DNA of 49,233 nt from NCBI RefSeq assembly GCF_021390475.1, contig NZ_JAJUWS010000047.1, forward strand, positions 1 through 49,233, in the 5' to 3' direction. Position 1 is the stretch's first letter, and each line of letters starts with the position of its first letter. This DNA is from Streptomyces sp. ST2-7A (GTDB lineage Bacteria; Actinomycetota; Actinomycetes; Streptomycetales; Streptomycetaceae). Made by a program: the position numbers and the translations under genes. The notes under the pieces were generated by a model that saw only the letters and a program-made list of their open reading frames with translations, had not been told where the DNA came from and did no database searches. Shown in pieces: positions 32,955 through 41,982 of the stretch.

Positions 32955-33890
32955 ATGTCACCCGCCCCCCACGTCGACGAGACGCAGACCCGGCCGACCC
33001 CGCACGACCTGCCGGGCGAGAACTTCGACCGCCCCGACGGTCCGGCCGCGGACACCCCGCCCCCACCCCCCTCGGCCGAAAGCATCCGGGAACAGATCTC
33101 GGCCATATCGTCCTTCGACCAGGTCGAGCCCTGGGACGCCCGGGTGCTCTCGAAGTCGCTCTTCCAGCGACTGCGCACCCTCGAGGAGGGCACGCACGAG
33201 TACTCCTACGTGCGCAACACCCTGGTCGAGCTGAACCTCGCCCTGGTGAAGTTCGCCGCTTCCCGCTTCCGCACCCGCAGCGAGCCGATGGAGGACATCG
33301 TCCAGGTCGGCACCATCGGCCTGATCAAGGCGATCGACCGCTTCGACTGCGAGCGCGGGGTGGAGTTCCCCACCTTCGCCATGCCGACCATCGTCGGTGA
33401 GATCAAGCGGTTCTTCCGCGACACCTCCTGGTCGGTGCGCGTCCCGCGCCGCCTCCAGGAGCTGCGACTCGACCTGGCCAAGGCCACCGACGAGCTGTCC
33501 CAGAAGCTGGACCGGGCCCCCACCGTCGCCGAGTTGGCCGAGCGCCTGCAGATCGACAAGGAGGACGTGCTGGAGGGCATGGCCGCCTCCAACGCCTACA
33601 CCGCCAGTTCCCTGGACGCCCAGCCGGAGGAGGACGACTCCGAGGGCACCCTCGCGGACCGCATCGGCTACGAGGACCACGGCCTGGAGGGCATCGAGTA
33701 CATCGAGTCCCTCAAGCCGCTGATCTCGGAGCTCTCCCCCCGCGACCGGCAGATCCTCTCCCTCCGCTTCGTCGGCAACATGACCCAGTCGGAGATCGGC
33801 GAGGAGCTGGGGATATCGCAGATGCACGTCTCCCGACTGCTGGCCCGCACCCTGGGCAAGCTGCGCAGGGGGTTGCTCACGGAGCAGTGA
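32955..33890 (+). CDS. sigI: SigB/SigF-type RNA polymerase sigma factor, SigI-like
   Basis: Group 3 sigma factor (311 aa) with region 2 'MEDIVQVGTIGLIKAIDRFD' and 'PTFAMPTIVGEIKRFFRDTS', region 3 'VPRRLQELRLDLAKATDELS', and region 4 HTH 'MTQSEIGEELGISQMHVSRL' then LARTLGKLR. Such factors in streptomycetes respond to osmotic or other stress and are freed by partner switching. ATG 32955 with GGAGG 8 nt upstream is favoured over GTG 32847. The first 45 residues are Pro/Asp-rich. The adjacent anti-sigma and STAS genes support the SigI assignment made from remembered synteny. Confidence 0.88.
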   Translation: MSPAPHVDETQTRPTPHDLPGENFDRPDGPAADTPPPPPSAESIREQISAISSFDQVEPWDARVLSKSLFQRLRTLEEGTHEYSYVRNTLVELNLALVKFAASRFRTRSEPMEDIVQVGTIGLIKAIDRFDCERGVEFPTFAMPTIVGEIKRFFRDTSWSVRVPRRLQELRLDLAKATDELSQKLDRAPTVAELAERLQIDKEDVLEGMAASNAYTASSLDAQPEEDDSEGTLADRIGYEDHGLEGIEYIESLKPLISELSPRDRQILSLRFVGNMTQSEIGEELGISQMHVSRLLARTLGKLRRGLLTEQ

Positions 33891-34417
33891 TCGCCCGGCG
33901 GGCGCGGATTTCCGGAGGGACTCCGGAGTGCCCGGTCGTGTGCCCCCGGGGTACGTGACCGGCATGGTGTGTGGCGTGTCGGCAGACCGTCGGACGCCCT
34001 CCCGACACACGTCGGGTGGGCAGCCGGCGGTCTGCGGTGCTTCACCCGGCCGTGCGGGTGGCGTGCGCGAGATGTGGAGGCGACGTGAAATCCGCTTCGG
34101 CACCCCGTCCCACCACGTCGCGCGACACGCCGGCGCCGCCGGACCCGGCCGGGACGCTCCCCGGTACCGGCGGCGTCGCCCACCACGCTCCGCAACCCCG
34201 CGAGATCACCACGCTCAACGCCAACGGTCCTCGCGACCCCGTGGATCGCGGGTGTCGCGAGGACCGTTGGAACCCAAGCACCCTCGACCGGGGCCCGGCG
34301 GGTGTCCGCCGACCGTCCGACCCCGTCCCGACCGGCTGTCGGGCTCCCCGTCCCACCGGCCGGCCCGCCCGCCGATACCCCGGTGACGGCGGCCTCCCGC
34401 TCGCCTAGGGTGAGCCC
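33891..34417. other. Intergenic region with terminator, no gene seen
   Basis: 527 bp after the sigma factor gene. Apart from the hairpin at 34221-34270 I see nothing with gene-like composition. A TAGGGTGAG immediately before the MOSC start serves as its ribosome site. Confidence 0.45.
34221..34270. terminator. 17-bp perfect stem hairpin
   Basis: CCAACGGTCCTCGCGAC (34221-34237) and GTCGCGAGGACCGTTGG (34254-34270) are exact complements; within the 16-nt loop CCCG/CGGG can pair further. It lies 331 bp after the sigma factor stop. Confidence 0.7.
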
Positions 34418-35149
34418 ATGTCCGCCTCCGCCCCCCGCCCGGCTCCCGGGCCCGCCCCGATCCCCCGTGTTCGATCGGTGAACATCGCCCGCGCGACGGC
34501 CGTGACATACACCACCGCCGAGAGCGGTCTGACCGGAATCGACAAGCGCCCCGTCACCGGGCCGGTACGGGTGGCCGTGCCCCCCACCCGGGAGAAGGGC
34601 GGCGGTTCCGGACTGGCCGACGACTTCGTGGGCGACCAACGGCACCACGGCGGTCCCGACCAGGCCGTCTACGCCTTCGCCCGGGAGGACCTCGACCGCT
34701 GGGAGACGGTCCTGGGCCGCCCACTGGCCGATGGCGCCTTCGGCGAGAACCTCACCACCACCGGCATCGACGTGAGCGGCACCCGCATCGGTGAGCGCTG
34801 GCGTATCGGCGGGGCCCTGCTGGAGGTCACCTGCGCCCGGATCCCCTGCCGCACCTTCGCCGAGTGGCTGGGCGAACGCGGGTGGGTCAAGCGCTTCACC
34901 CTGGACGCGGCTCCCGGCGCCTACCTGCGGGTGCTGGAGCCGGGTGGGATCGGTGCCGGCGATCCGGTGGAACTCGTGCACCGGCCGGATCACGAGGTCA
35001 CGGTGAGCTTCCTCTTCCGCGCGCAGACCACCGCCCCGGAACTGCGCCCGCGGGTCATCGCCGCCGGCGAGGCCCTGGGCGCGGCGGAGCTGGCGAAGGC
35101 CCGGGCGTGGGCGGGGGCGGACACGACGCCGGCGGGTTCGGCGGGCTGA
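34418..35149 (+). CDS. MOSC-domain protein (YiiM-like)
   Basis: The 243-aa protein has a MOSC fold as in molybdenum-cofactor sulfurases and YiiM: 'QRHHGGPDQAVYAFAREDLD', 'AFGENLTTTGIDVSGTRIGE' and 'LLEVTCARIPCRTFAEWLGE', with the conserved Cys. YiiM-type proteins reduce N-hydroxylated compounds with Moco; that role is inferred. ATG 34418 is preceded by GGGTGAG. A GTG about 20 codons later ('VNIARATAVTY') is an alternative, closer to the conserved core. Confidence 0.88.
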   Translation: MSASAPRPAPGPAPIPRVRSVNIARATAVTYTTAESGLTGIDKRPVTGPVRVAVPPTREKGGGSGLADDFVGDQRHHGGPDQAVYAFAREDLDRWETVLGRPLADGAFGENLTTTGIDVSGTRIGERWRIGGALLEVTCARIPCRTFAEWLGERGWVKRFTLDAAPGAYLRVLEPGGIGAGDPVELVHRPDHEVTVSFLFRAQTTAPELRPRVIAAGEALGAAELAKARAWAGADTTPAGSAG

Positions 35150-35438
35150 CCCTCCCGACGGCCGGCCCCGCCGGGCGGCCTCCCGGTGCCCCGTCCGTGC
35201 GTCGGGGCCGTCCGGCGGAATCGGGAAGGGTGCTCCGCCGTCCCCGTCGGTCCCCTCCCCGTCCGTGCGTCGGAGCGGCGGACACCCGTTCCTTCGGGTG
35301 AAGGCGGCGAAGCGGTGGTGCCGCTCGGTTCACCGGTCCGGGAACACCGGCGGCGGGAAACGTACCGAAGGGCCGGAGGCCCGCCCGGTTCGGCCGGTGG
35401 GGTCGCCCCCTCCGGTCAACGGCCGGTGGCCGCCCCTG

Positions 35439-37043
35439 CTACCGATCCGACCCGCTCCCGGCCGACGCGGCCCCCTCCCGTTCGGCGCGCTCCTCGGCCT
35501 CCCGGATGATCGCCGGGGAGAGCCGGCGCCCCAGGTACCACAGCAGTGGCAGGGAGAGCACCGCCGTCGCCAGGAACGGGGCGCGCAACCCCGCCTCCCG
35601 ACCCGCGACCATCTCCACCAGTGTCACCAGGCCGCCGCCCACCGCGACGCCGATCGGCATGACACCCCAGCCCATCGTCCGGTAGCCGCTGTTGACCCGG
35701 CCCAACAGGTCATCCGGAACGATCGTCTGTCGCAGGGTCACGGTGATCACGTTCCACAGTGCCACCGAGCAGCCCGCCAGGGCCGAGGCGGAGGCCACCA
35801 CCCACGGGTTGGAGGTCAGACCGGTGACCAGGAAGGTCAGCGCGAAGGTCGCGGCACTGACCCGCAGGCCGAGCGAGGGCCCGAGCAGGGCCCCGATCCG
35901 GGCCGCGAGGAAACTGCCGACCAGCGCGCCGACCGCGCCGGCCGACCCGAGCATCGCGAAGGCGACCGGCCCGACGTCCAACACCTCCTGCGCGAAGAGC
36001 ACGAAGACCGCGAACGCCGCCGAGGACATGAAGTTCGACCAGGCCAGGGCGATGGCCAGGGAGCGCAGCATCCGATGCCGCCACAGCCAACCGAGACCGA
36101 CGGCGATCTCGGTCCGCATCGAGGTGGGGGGCGCGGGGTCGGGCATCGGGGCCGCCGTGGCGGGCAACGGAGCGGACGGCAGGGGACCCGACGCGGAGGG
36201 GACGGGTCCGGGTTCGGGCGCCACTCCCGTCCCGGGCGCCCCCGACACGGCGAACTCCCCGGGTCCGTCGGACGCGGCGGACGTGTCATCGGTCGGGCCG
36301 CTCGCCCGCGTCCCCGTCGCGCCGGGACGGGGGCGCCCCGGCCGGAAGGAGCCGCGCAGGGTGAGCAGGAGCAGCACGGAGATCAGGGCGGCCGTCGCGT
36401 CGAAGAGGAAGGGGAGGGTGAGGGAGATCCCGATGAGCAGACCGGTCACCGGTCGTCCCACGAACTCCCCGAGCACCATCTGGGCGCCCATCAGCCGGCC
36501 GTTGGCGGCCCTCAACCGGTTCCGCTCCACCACGGCGGGCACGAGTACCTGGGTGGTGTTGTCGAAGATCACCTCGCACAACCCCAGCGCCAACGCCAGC
36601 AGGAAGAGGGCGGGCAGGTTCATCACCTCCGCCCACACCAGCAGCCCGGCGACCAGCAGGATGGCGGCCCGGCCCGCGTTGGCCCAGACCATCAGCAGGC
36701 GGCGGTCGAAGCGGTCGGCCCACACCCCGGCCGGCAGCGTGAAGATCAACCACGGCAACCTCACCGCGACCCCCATCAGGGCGACGAGAAAGGCGCTGTC
36801 GGTGAGAGTGGTGGTCAGCCAGGGGATCGCGACGATCATCACACCGTCGCCGATCTTGGAGGCGGCGACGGCGGCCCACAGCCGGCGGTAGGGGGCGCCG
36901 AGACCGCGCGGGGGACGTGCGTCGTCGACGGGTGGGGCGGTTCCCGGGACGGGGTCGTCGGCCGCCCTCCCCGTTGGTCCGTCGGGCCCGCTCACCCCGT
37001 CGGGCCCGCTCACCCCGTCGGCTCCGTCGGCTCCGTTGTTCAT
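35439..37043 (-). CDS. MFS transporter (exporter type)
   Basis: Major facilitator protein (534 aa) with about 12 helices; the motif-A-like loop 'AGVWADRFDRRLLMVWANAG' after helix 2 and 'LAGCSVALWNVITVTLRQTI' are typical of the EntS-like exporter group. Two unusual features: an N-terminal tail with tandem 'GVSGPD' repeats (18-bp DNA repeat at about 36980-37015), and a central cytoplasmic loop of about 75 Pro/Gly/Ser-rich residues between helices 6 and 7. Substrate unknown. It lies 85 bp downstream of hutI on the same strand but need not be part of that pathway. Confidence 0.88.
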   Translation of the reverse strand: MNNGADGADGVSGPDGVSGPDGPTGRAADDPVPGTAPPVDDARPPRGLGAPYRRLWAAVAASKIGDGVMIVAIPWLTTTLTDSAFLVALMGVAVRLPWLIFTLPAGVWADRFDRRLLMVWANAGRAAILLVAGLLVWAEVMNLPALFLLALALGLCEVIFDNTTQVLVPAVVERNRLRAANGRLMGAQMVLGEFVGRPVTGLLIGISLTLPFLFDATAALISVLLLLTLRGSFRPGRPRPGATGTRASGPTDDTSAASDGPGEFAVSGAPGTGVAPEPGPVPSASGPLPSAPLPATAAPMPDPAPPTSMRTEIAVGLGWLWRHRMLRSLAIALAWSNFMSSAAFAVFVLFAQEVLDVGPVAFAMLGSAGAVGALVGSFLAARIGALLGPSLGLRVSAATFALTFLVTGLTSNPWVVASASALAGCSVALWNVITVTLRQTIVPDDLLGRVNSGYRTMGWGVMPIGVAVGGGLVTLVEMVAGREAGLRAPFLATAVLSLPLLWYLGRRLSPAIIREAEERAEREGAASAGSGSDR

Positions 37044-37128
37044 GGTCGGTTCTCCCGTTGCACCGCGCGCCCCCGGGCGGCGGGGAGACGCCGGACGTGC
37101 TCACCGACCGCCCCGTACCGCCGGCATC

Positions 37129-38484
37129 CTAGGCGCTCGGTTTCCGGGGGGTCCACGACGTTTCCCCGGTCGGGTCCCCACCGGCCGCCGCCGCGAGCGG
37201 GCCGGCGACCGGCATCCCGTCCCGCCACACCCCGGCGACCAGCGGCACTCCGGGCCGGTAGGCGAGGTGGACGGCGGAAGGGGCGTCGAGCACCAGCAGG
37301 TCGGCCCGGGCGCCGGGGACCAGCCGCCCGACGTCCGTGCGGCGCAGGGCACCGGCTCCGCCGGCGGTGGCGGCGTGGATCGCCTCGTCGGGTGTCATGC
37401 CCATCTCCCGGACCGCCACGGCCACACAGAAGGCCATCGAACTGGTGTAGGAGGAGCCGGGGTTGCAGTCCGTGGACAACGCGACCGGCACACCGGCGTC
37501 CAGCAGGCGGCGGGCGTCCGGATAGGGGGAGCGGGTGGAGAACTCGCACCCCGGCAGCAAGCAGGCGACGGTCGGTTCGGGACGACCGGCGGCATCGACC
37601 AGCGCGTCCACGTCGGCGTCGGTGAGGTGGGTGCAGTGGTCCACCGAGGCGGCCCCCAACTCGACGCCGAGCCGCACACCGGGGCCGGGGCCCAACTGGC
37701 CGGCGTGGATCCGGGGGACCAGACCCCGACGGATGCCGGCGGTCAGGATCTCCCGGGACCGGTCGCCGTCGAAGGCACCGCGCTCGCAGAAGACGTCGAT
37801 CCAGCGGGCGTGCGGGGCGCAGGCGTCCAGCATCGGGCCGGTGACCAGCGCGACGTACGCGTCCGGGTCCTCGCGGTGCTCGGGCGCCGGGACGTGCGCG
37901 CCGAGGTAGGTGACCTCCTCGGTGCGCGCGGCGGCGACACTCAGCGCGCGGGCCTCGTCGCCCACCGTCAGACCGTAGCCGGACTTGGTCTCGACGGTGG
38001 TGGTGCCCTGGCGCAGCAGTTCCGCCAGGTGTCGGTCGAGGTTGGTGGCGAGTTCCCCGTCGGAGGCGGCCCGGGTGGCGGCCACGGTGGTGCGGATGCC
38101 GCCGGCGGCGTAGGGCCGGCCGGCCATCCGGGCGCGGAACTCCTCGGTGCGGTCCCCGGCGAAGAGCAGGTGGGTGTGGGAGTCCACGAAGCCGGGGAGC
38201 ACCGCCCGACCGGCGAGATCGAGGCGACTGTCGGTGGCGGGTGCTTCACTTTCGGTACCGGTCCACACGACGCGTCCGTCCTCGATGACGAGCGCGGCGC
38301 GGCGGAGGATGCCGAGCGGGCCGGAGTCCGGGGAGGAGGTGGACGCGGTGGCCGGAGTGGACGCGATGGCCGTGGTGCGCGGCGCGTGCGGGTCGTTGGT
38401 GACGAGTTCCCCGATGCCGGTGAGGAGCAGGGCGCCGGGTCGGGCGGGTCCGGGGTGGTGGGCCGGGGTCGTCGGATCGTCCAT
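37129..38484 (-). CDS. hutI: Imidazolonepropionase
   Basis: Hydrolyses 4-imidazolone-5-propionate to N-formimino-L-glutamate in histidine breakdown. Metal-dependent amidohydrolase motifs: 'PGFVDSHTHLLFAGDRTEEF', 'ETKSGYGLTV', 'RIHAGQLGPG', 'ASVDHCTHLTD' and 'VALSTDCNPGSSYTSSM'. At 451 aa it is longer than typical (about 400); the extra residues are an Ala/Thr/Ser/Pro-rich stretch near 35-55 and a C-terminal tail. It is the last hut gene on this strand, 403 bp after hutF. Confidence 0.95.
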   Translation of the reverse strand: MDDPTTPAHHPGPARPGALLLTGIGELVTNDPHAPRTTAIASTPATASTSSPDSGPLGILRRAALVIEDGRVVWTGTESEAPATDSRLDLAGRAVLPGFVDSHTHLLFAGDRTEEFRARMAGRPYAAGGIRTTVAATRAASDGELATNLDRHLAELLRQGTTTVETKSGYGLTVGDEARALSVAAARTEEVTYLGAHVPAPEHREDPDAYVALVTGPMLDACAPHARWIDVFCERGAFDGDRSREILTAGIRRGLVPRIHAGQLGPGPGVRLGVELGAASVDHCTHLTDADVDALVDAAGRPEPTVACLLPGCEFSTRSPYPDARRLLDAGVPVALSTDCNPGSSYTSSMAFCVAVAVREMGMTPDEAIHAATAGGAGALRRTDVGRLVPGARADLLVLDAPSAVHLAYRPGVPLVAGVWRDGMPVAGPLAAAAGGDPTGETSWTPRKPSA

Positions 38485-38887
38485 CGGGCGGTGGTTCCCA
38501 TCGTGGCGGAGGTGCGGGTGTCATGGGTGCGGTGAGCGGGGCGGGGTGGTCGGGCGGTCCGGGTGGTACGGGCAGGTCGGTGGGTGCGGGATGCCGGTGA
38601 GGTACGGGCGGGTCGGTGGGGGGCCCGGGTGCCGGGGTCGGCGGGACGGTGGGGCGCGGGTGTGCCTCCGGGCCCTCCGGCCCGCTTGGCCCCACCACCC
38701 TCCCGGCACAGGACTCGTGCCCGGCGCGGAAGGCGGGCTGCGCCGGCCCCCCGGCGACGGCGGAGGAGCGGATGGCGACCGCCCGGGCCCCCGCCCACCC
38801 GGCGGCCCGGTCCGGGGCCGGGCCGGGTGCGCCATCCCCGGCTCCCGTCCCGGCCCCGCCCGCACGAGCGGCGCCCCGCGCCGGCGG
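38485..38887. other. 403-bp gap inside the hut gene row
   Basis: Low-complexity G/T-rich sequence on the plus strand (many GGTGCGGG/GGTCGGTG-like words), giving Pro/His/Thr-rich translations. No gene or promoter recognised. It may carry a promoter for hutI or be an expanded intergenic tract. Confidence 0.4.
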
Positions 38888-40279
38888 TCAGTCGGCGAGC
38901 GCGGTGACGGCGGCGGCCAGCCGGCGGGCGACGCCGGGCACCCGCTGGTGGGTGCCGTCCCGCACCACGTGCCGGCCGGCGACCACGGTGTGCCGTACGT
39001 CGGCGGCGCAGGCGGCGAAGACCGCCGGCTCCGCGCCGTCGCCCGGCGGGACCCCGGCGGTGCGGGGGGACTCGGGGTCGACGGTGACCAGGTCGGCGGG
39101 GGCGCCGACGGTGATCCGGCCGCCCTCGGGCATCCCGAGGGCGGCCCAGCCCCCGGCGCAGGCGGCGGTGAGCAGGTCGTCGGCGGTGAAGTGCCCCCGG
39201 ACGCCGGTACGCAGGCGTTCGTGCATCTCGACCGCCCTGGCCTCCTCGAAGAGGTCGATCACCGCGTGGCTGTCGCTGCCCAGGGAGAGTCGGCAGCCCG
39301 CCGCGGCCAGGTCGGCGGCGGGGCCGATGCCGTCGGCGAGGTCCCGTGCGGTGGTGGGGCACAGACACACGCCGGTGCCCGAGTCCCCGAGCAGCGCGAT
39401 GTCCCCGGGGGTGGGGTGGGTGGCGTGCACGGCGGTGGTGCGGGGGCCGAGCACCCCGTGGTCGGCGAGCAGTCCGGTGGGGGTGCGGCCGGTGGCCGCC
39501 AGACAGTCCTCGTTCTCGGCGGGCTGCTCGGAGAGGTGGACGTGCAGCGGGGCGTCGTGTTCCTCCGCCCACCGCGCCACCCGGCCGAGTTGGGCGGCGG
39601 GGACCGCCCGCACCGAGTGGATCGCGGACCCGATCCGGCCGGCGGGCCCCGGTCCGGGGCGCAGCGCGGAGACCCGTTCCGCCCAGGCGTCCGCGTCGGC
39701 GTCGGCGAAGCGCAGTTGGGGCCCCTCGGGCGGGCGGCCGAAGCCGGCCGACAGGTAGCAGGTGTCCAGCAGCACCAGGCGGACACCGGCCTCGGCCGCC
39801 GCCTCCTGGAGCGCGACCGCCATGATGTTCGGCTCGTTGTACCGCACGCCGCCCGGCGCGTGGTGCAGGTAGTGGAACTCCCCGACGCAGGTGATGCCGG
39901 CCAGGGCCATCTCCGCGTAGACGCCCACCGCCAGTTCGCGGTAGGTCGCGGGGGTGAGGCGGTCGGCGACCCGGTACATCCCCTCCCGCCAGGTCCAGAA
40001 GGTGTCGGGGGCCCGCCCACCGGTGGTACCGCGCCCGTCCCGGTCCCGGCCGCCCTGTCCCCGGCCGCGCAGCGCGCGGTGGAAGGCGTGGCTGTGGGCG
40101 TTGGCCTGGCCCGGCAGGGTCAGGCCCGGCAGGGCCACGGCTCCGGGTGGCGGCCCGGGCAGGTCGGTGCGCAGTTCGGCCACCCGTCCGTCGGGCCCGG
40201 AGACGATCAGCACACCGGAGCGCAGGCGGTCGCCCACCCGGGCGTGCTCGGCCCAATAGGTCTGCGGGCTCAGCGACAT
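38888..40279 (-). CDS. hutF: Formimidoylglutamate deiminase
   Basis: Converts N-formimino-L-glutamate to N-formyl-L-glutamate plus ammonia, the five-step variant of histidine utilisation. The 463-aa amidohydrolase has 'PGQANAHSHAFHRALRGRGQ', 'DTFWTWREGMYRVADRLTP', 'GITCVGEFHYLHHAPGGVRY', 'PLHVHLSEQPAENEDCLAAT' and 'CRLSLGSDSHAVIDLFEEAR'. ATG 40279 overlaps the upstream amidohydrolase stop by 10 bp, so the genes are coupled. The much longer open frame continuing to 42115 is antisense-type noise over neighbouring genes. Confidence 0.94.
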   Translation of the reverse strand: MSLSPQTYWAEHARVGDRLRSGVLIVSGPDGRVAELRTDLPGPPPGAVALPGLTLPGQANAHSHAFHRALRGRGQGGRDRDGRGTTGGRAPDTFWTWREGMYRVADRLTPATYRELAVGVYAEMALAGITCVGEFHYLHHAPGGVRYNEPNIMAVALQEAAAEAGVRLVLLDTCYLSAGFGRPPEGPQLRFADADADAWAERVSALRPGPGPAGRIGSAIHSVRAVPAAQLGRVARWAEEHDAPLHVHLSEQPAENEDCLAATGRTPTGLLADHGVLGPRTTAVHATHPTPGDIALLGDSGTGVCLCPTTARDLADGIGPAADLAAAGCRLSLGSDSHAVIDLFEEARAVEMHERLRTGVRGHFTADDLLTAACAGGWAALGMPEGGRITVGAPADLVTVDPESPRTAGVPPGDGAEPAVFAACAADVRHTVVAGRHVVRDGTHQRVPGVARRLAAAVTALAD

Positions 40280-41982
40280 GACAGCTCCTCCAGGACGTCC
40301 GCCAGGGCCGTCACACCGGCCGCGCGGTCCTCGACGGTGGCGTGCTCGGCGGGGGCGTGCGAGACACCGGTGGGGTTGCGGACGTACAGCATGGCGGTGG
40401 GCAGGGCGGCGGCGAGGATGCCCGCGTCGTGGCCGGCACCGGTGGGCAGCAGCGGGGCCGGGCGTCCCTCGGGATCGGCGAGGACGGCGGCCAGGCGGTC
40501 GCGCAGCGCGTGGTCGAAGTCCACGCCGTCGGTGAAGGACTCCCGGTGGATCTCCAGGACCGTACCGTCGCGCCGGGCACGCTCGGCGGCGGCCCGGCCG
40601 ATGTCGGCGACCAGTTCGTCCAGGCAGGCGTGGTCGGGTGCGCGGGCGTCCAACCAGCCGCTGACCAGGGACGGCACCGCGTTGACCGCGTTGGGTTCCA
40701 CCCGTACCCGGCCGAAGCCGGCGAGGGCCCCGGCCAGGCGGGCCTTCTTGCGGGCCGCCAGGACGGTGTTGGCGTACGTGAGCATGGGGTCCCGGCGATC
40801 CTCCAGCCGGGTGGTGCCCGCGTGGTTGGCCTCGCCCCGGAAGTCCAGGCGCCAGCGGCCGTGCGGCCACACCGCGCTGCCGACGCCGATCGCCCGACCG
40901 CCGTCGGGGGACGCGGCGAGCGCGCGGCCCTGTTCGACGTGGAGCTCGACGAAGGCGGCGAGGCGGCCGAGTCGGTCCGGGTCGGCGCCGATGGCGCCGG
41001 GGTCGTGGCCGGCGCGTTCCATCGCCGAGGCCAGGGTGGTGCCGTCGGCGTCTCGCAGTCGGCGGGCGCGTTCGGGGTCCAGCGCGCCGACGGCCAGCCG
41101 GGAGCCGACGCAGGCGAGTCCGAAGCGGGCGCCCTCCTCGTCGGCGAAGTTCACCACCGCCAGCGGGCGGCGGGGGCGGACCCCGCGCCGGTGGAGTTCG
41201 TCCAGCGCCGCGAGGGCGGAGACCACGCCCAGGGGCCCGTCGAAGGCCCCGCCATCGGGGACGGAGTCGAGGTGCGAGCCGGTGGCGACCACCCCGCCGG
41301 CGGCGGGGTCGCCGAGCAGTGCCCACTGGTTGCCGTTGCGGTCGGTCTCCACGGCGAGGCCCCGCTCCCGCGCCCGGTCGGCGAACCAGGCGCGGAGTTC
41401 CAGGTCGACGGGGGTCCAGGCGTGGCGGCGGTACCCGGAGGTGTCGGGATTCCGTCCGAGTGGGGCCAGATCCTGCCACATGCGGTCGAAGGAGTCCCCC
41501 GCCCGCCATCCGGCCGGGGGATCGGCGGCGCCGTCGGTCCCGGTCCGGTCGGGGGCGGCGGGGCGGGGAGCGCCGTTCCGGCCGGCCCCGGCCTCCCCCG
41601 CCCCCTCCGCGCCACCGGTCGGGGCGCCACCGCTCGACGCGTCCCGGGCCGGGGGTGTGCCGGCCCCGGGTGCCCCCCGCCCATCCACCGACCCGACCAC
41701 CGACTCCGGCCCGGAAACCACGCCCGGCCACCCCCGCCGGTCCGCACCCCCGGGGACGGGGCCATCGGGTTCCCTCCGGGCGGAGGAGGTACCGGCCCCG
41801 GGTGCCCCCCGCCCATCCACCGACCCGACCACCGACTCCGGCCCGGAAACCACGCCCGGGGGGCCGGTGTCCGCGAACCCGCCCGGGCCGGAAACCCTCT
41901 CCGACCGGCCCCGCCGGTTCATCCCGCCCGGGGCGGGGCCGCCCGGAGCGGTGGTGTTCGGATCCGTACCGCCGGGGGTCAC
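40270..41982 (-). CDS. M20-family amidohydrolase (allantoate amidohydrolase / N-carbamoylase type) with long extension
   Basis: Dinuclear metal amidase. The core starts near residue 164 ('DSFDRMWQDLAPLGRNPDTS') and holds the metal ligands in 'GSHLDSVPDGGAFDGPLG', 'NFADEEGARFG', 'AFVELHVEQGRAL' and 'GAGHDAGILA'. Given its place between hutU and hutF, it may remove the formyl group from N-formylglutamate (the HutG step), an inference. GTG 41982 overlaps the hutU stop (GTGA), so a Pro/Gly-rich N-terminal extension of about 160 residues appears to be translated. The extension contains a duplicated 23-residue segment beginning GVVSGPESVVGSVDGRG. Core-only homologues lack it. Confidence 0.85.
   Translation of the reverse strand: MTPGGTDPNTTAPGGPAPGGMNRRGRSERVSGPGGFADTGPPGVVSGPESVVGSVDGRGAPGAGTSSARREPDGPVPGGADRRGWPGVVSGPESVVGSVDGRGAPGAGTPPARDASSGGAPTGGAEGAGEAGAGRNGAPRPAAPDRTGTDGAADPPAGWRAGDSFDRMWQDLAPLGRNPDTSGYRRHAWTPVDLELRAWFADRARERGLAVETDRNGNQWALLGDPAAGGVVATGSHLDSVPDGGAFDGPLGVVSALAALDELHRRGVRPRRPLAVVNFADEEGARFGLACVGSRLAVGALDPERARRLRDADGTTLASAMERAGHDPGAIGADPDRLGRLAAFVELHVEQGRALAASPDGGRAIGVGSAVWPHGRWRLDFRGEANHAGTTRLEDRRDPMLTYANTVLAARKKARLAGALAGFGRVRVEPNAVNAVPSLVSGWLDARAPDHACLDELVADIGRAAAERARRDGTVLEIHRESFTDGVDFDHALRDRLAAVLADPEGRPAPLLPTGAGHDAGILAAALPTAMLYVRNPTGVSHAPAEHATVEDRAAGVTALADVLEELSCR
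41660..41859 (-). repeat. In-frame direct duplication inside a coding extension
   Basis: 68 bp at 41660-41727 recur exactly at 41792-41859 (offset 132 bp, a multiple of three), inside the N-terminal extension of the M20 amidohydrolase. Each copy encodes the segment beginning GVVSGPESVVGSVDGRG. Confidence 0.9.

Noticed and set aside
35189..35273. 17-bp direct repeat CCCCGTCCGTGCGTCGG (35189-35205, 35257-35273)
   Set aside because: Present and exact, but short, intergenic, and unremarkable at this base composition.
35265..37625. 786-codon plus-strand frame
   Set aside because: Antisense to the MFS transporter and hutI genes, highly repetitive and charged; no family resemblance.
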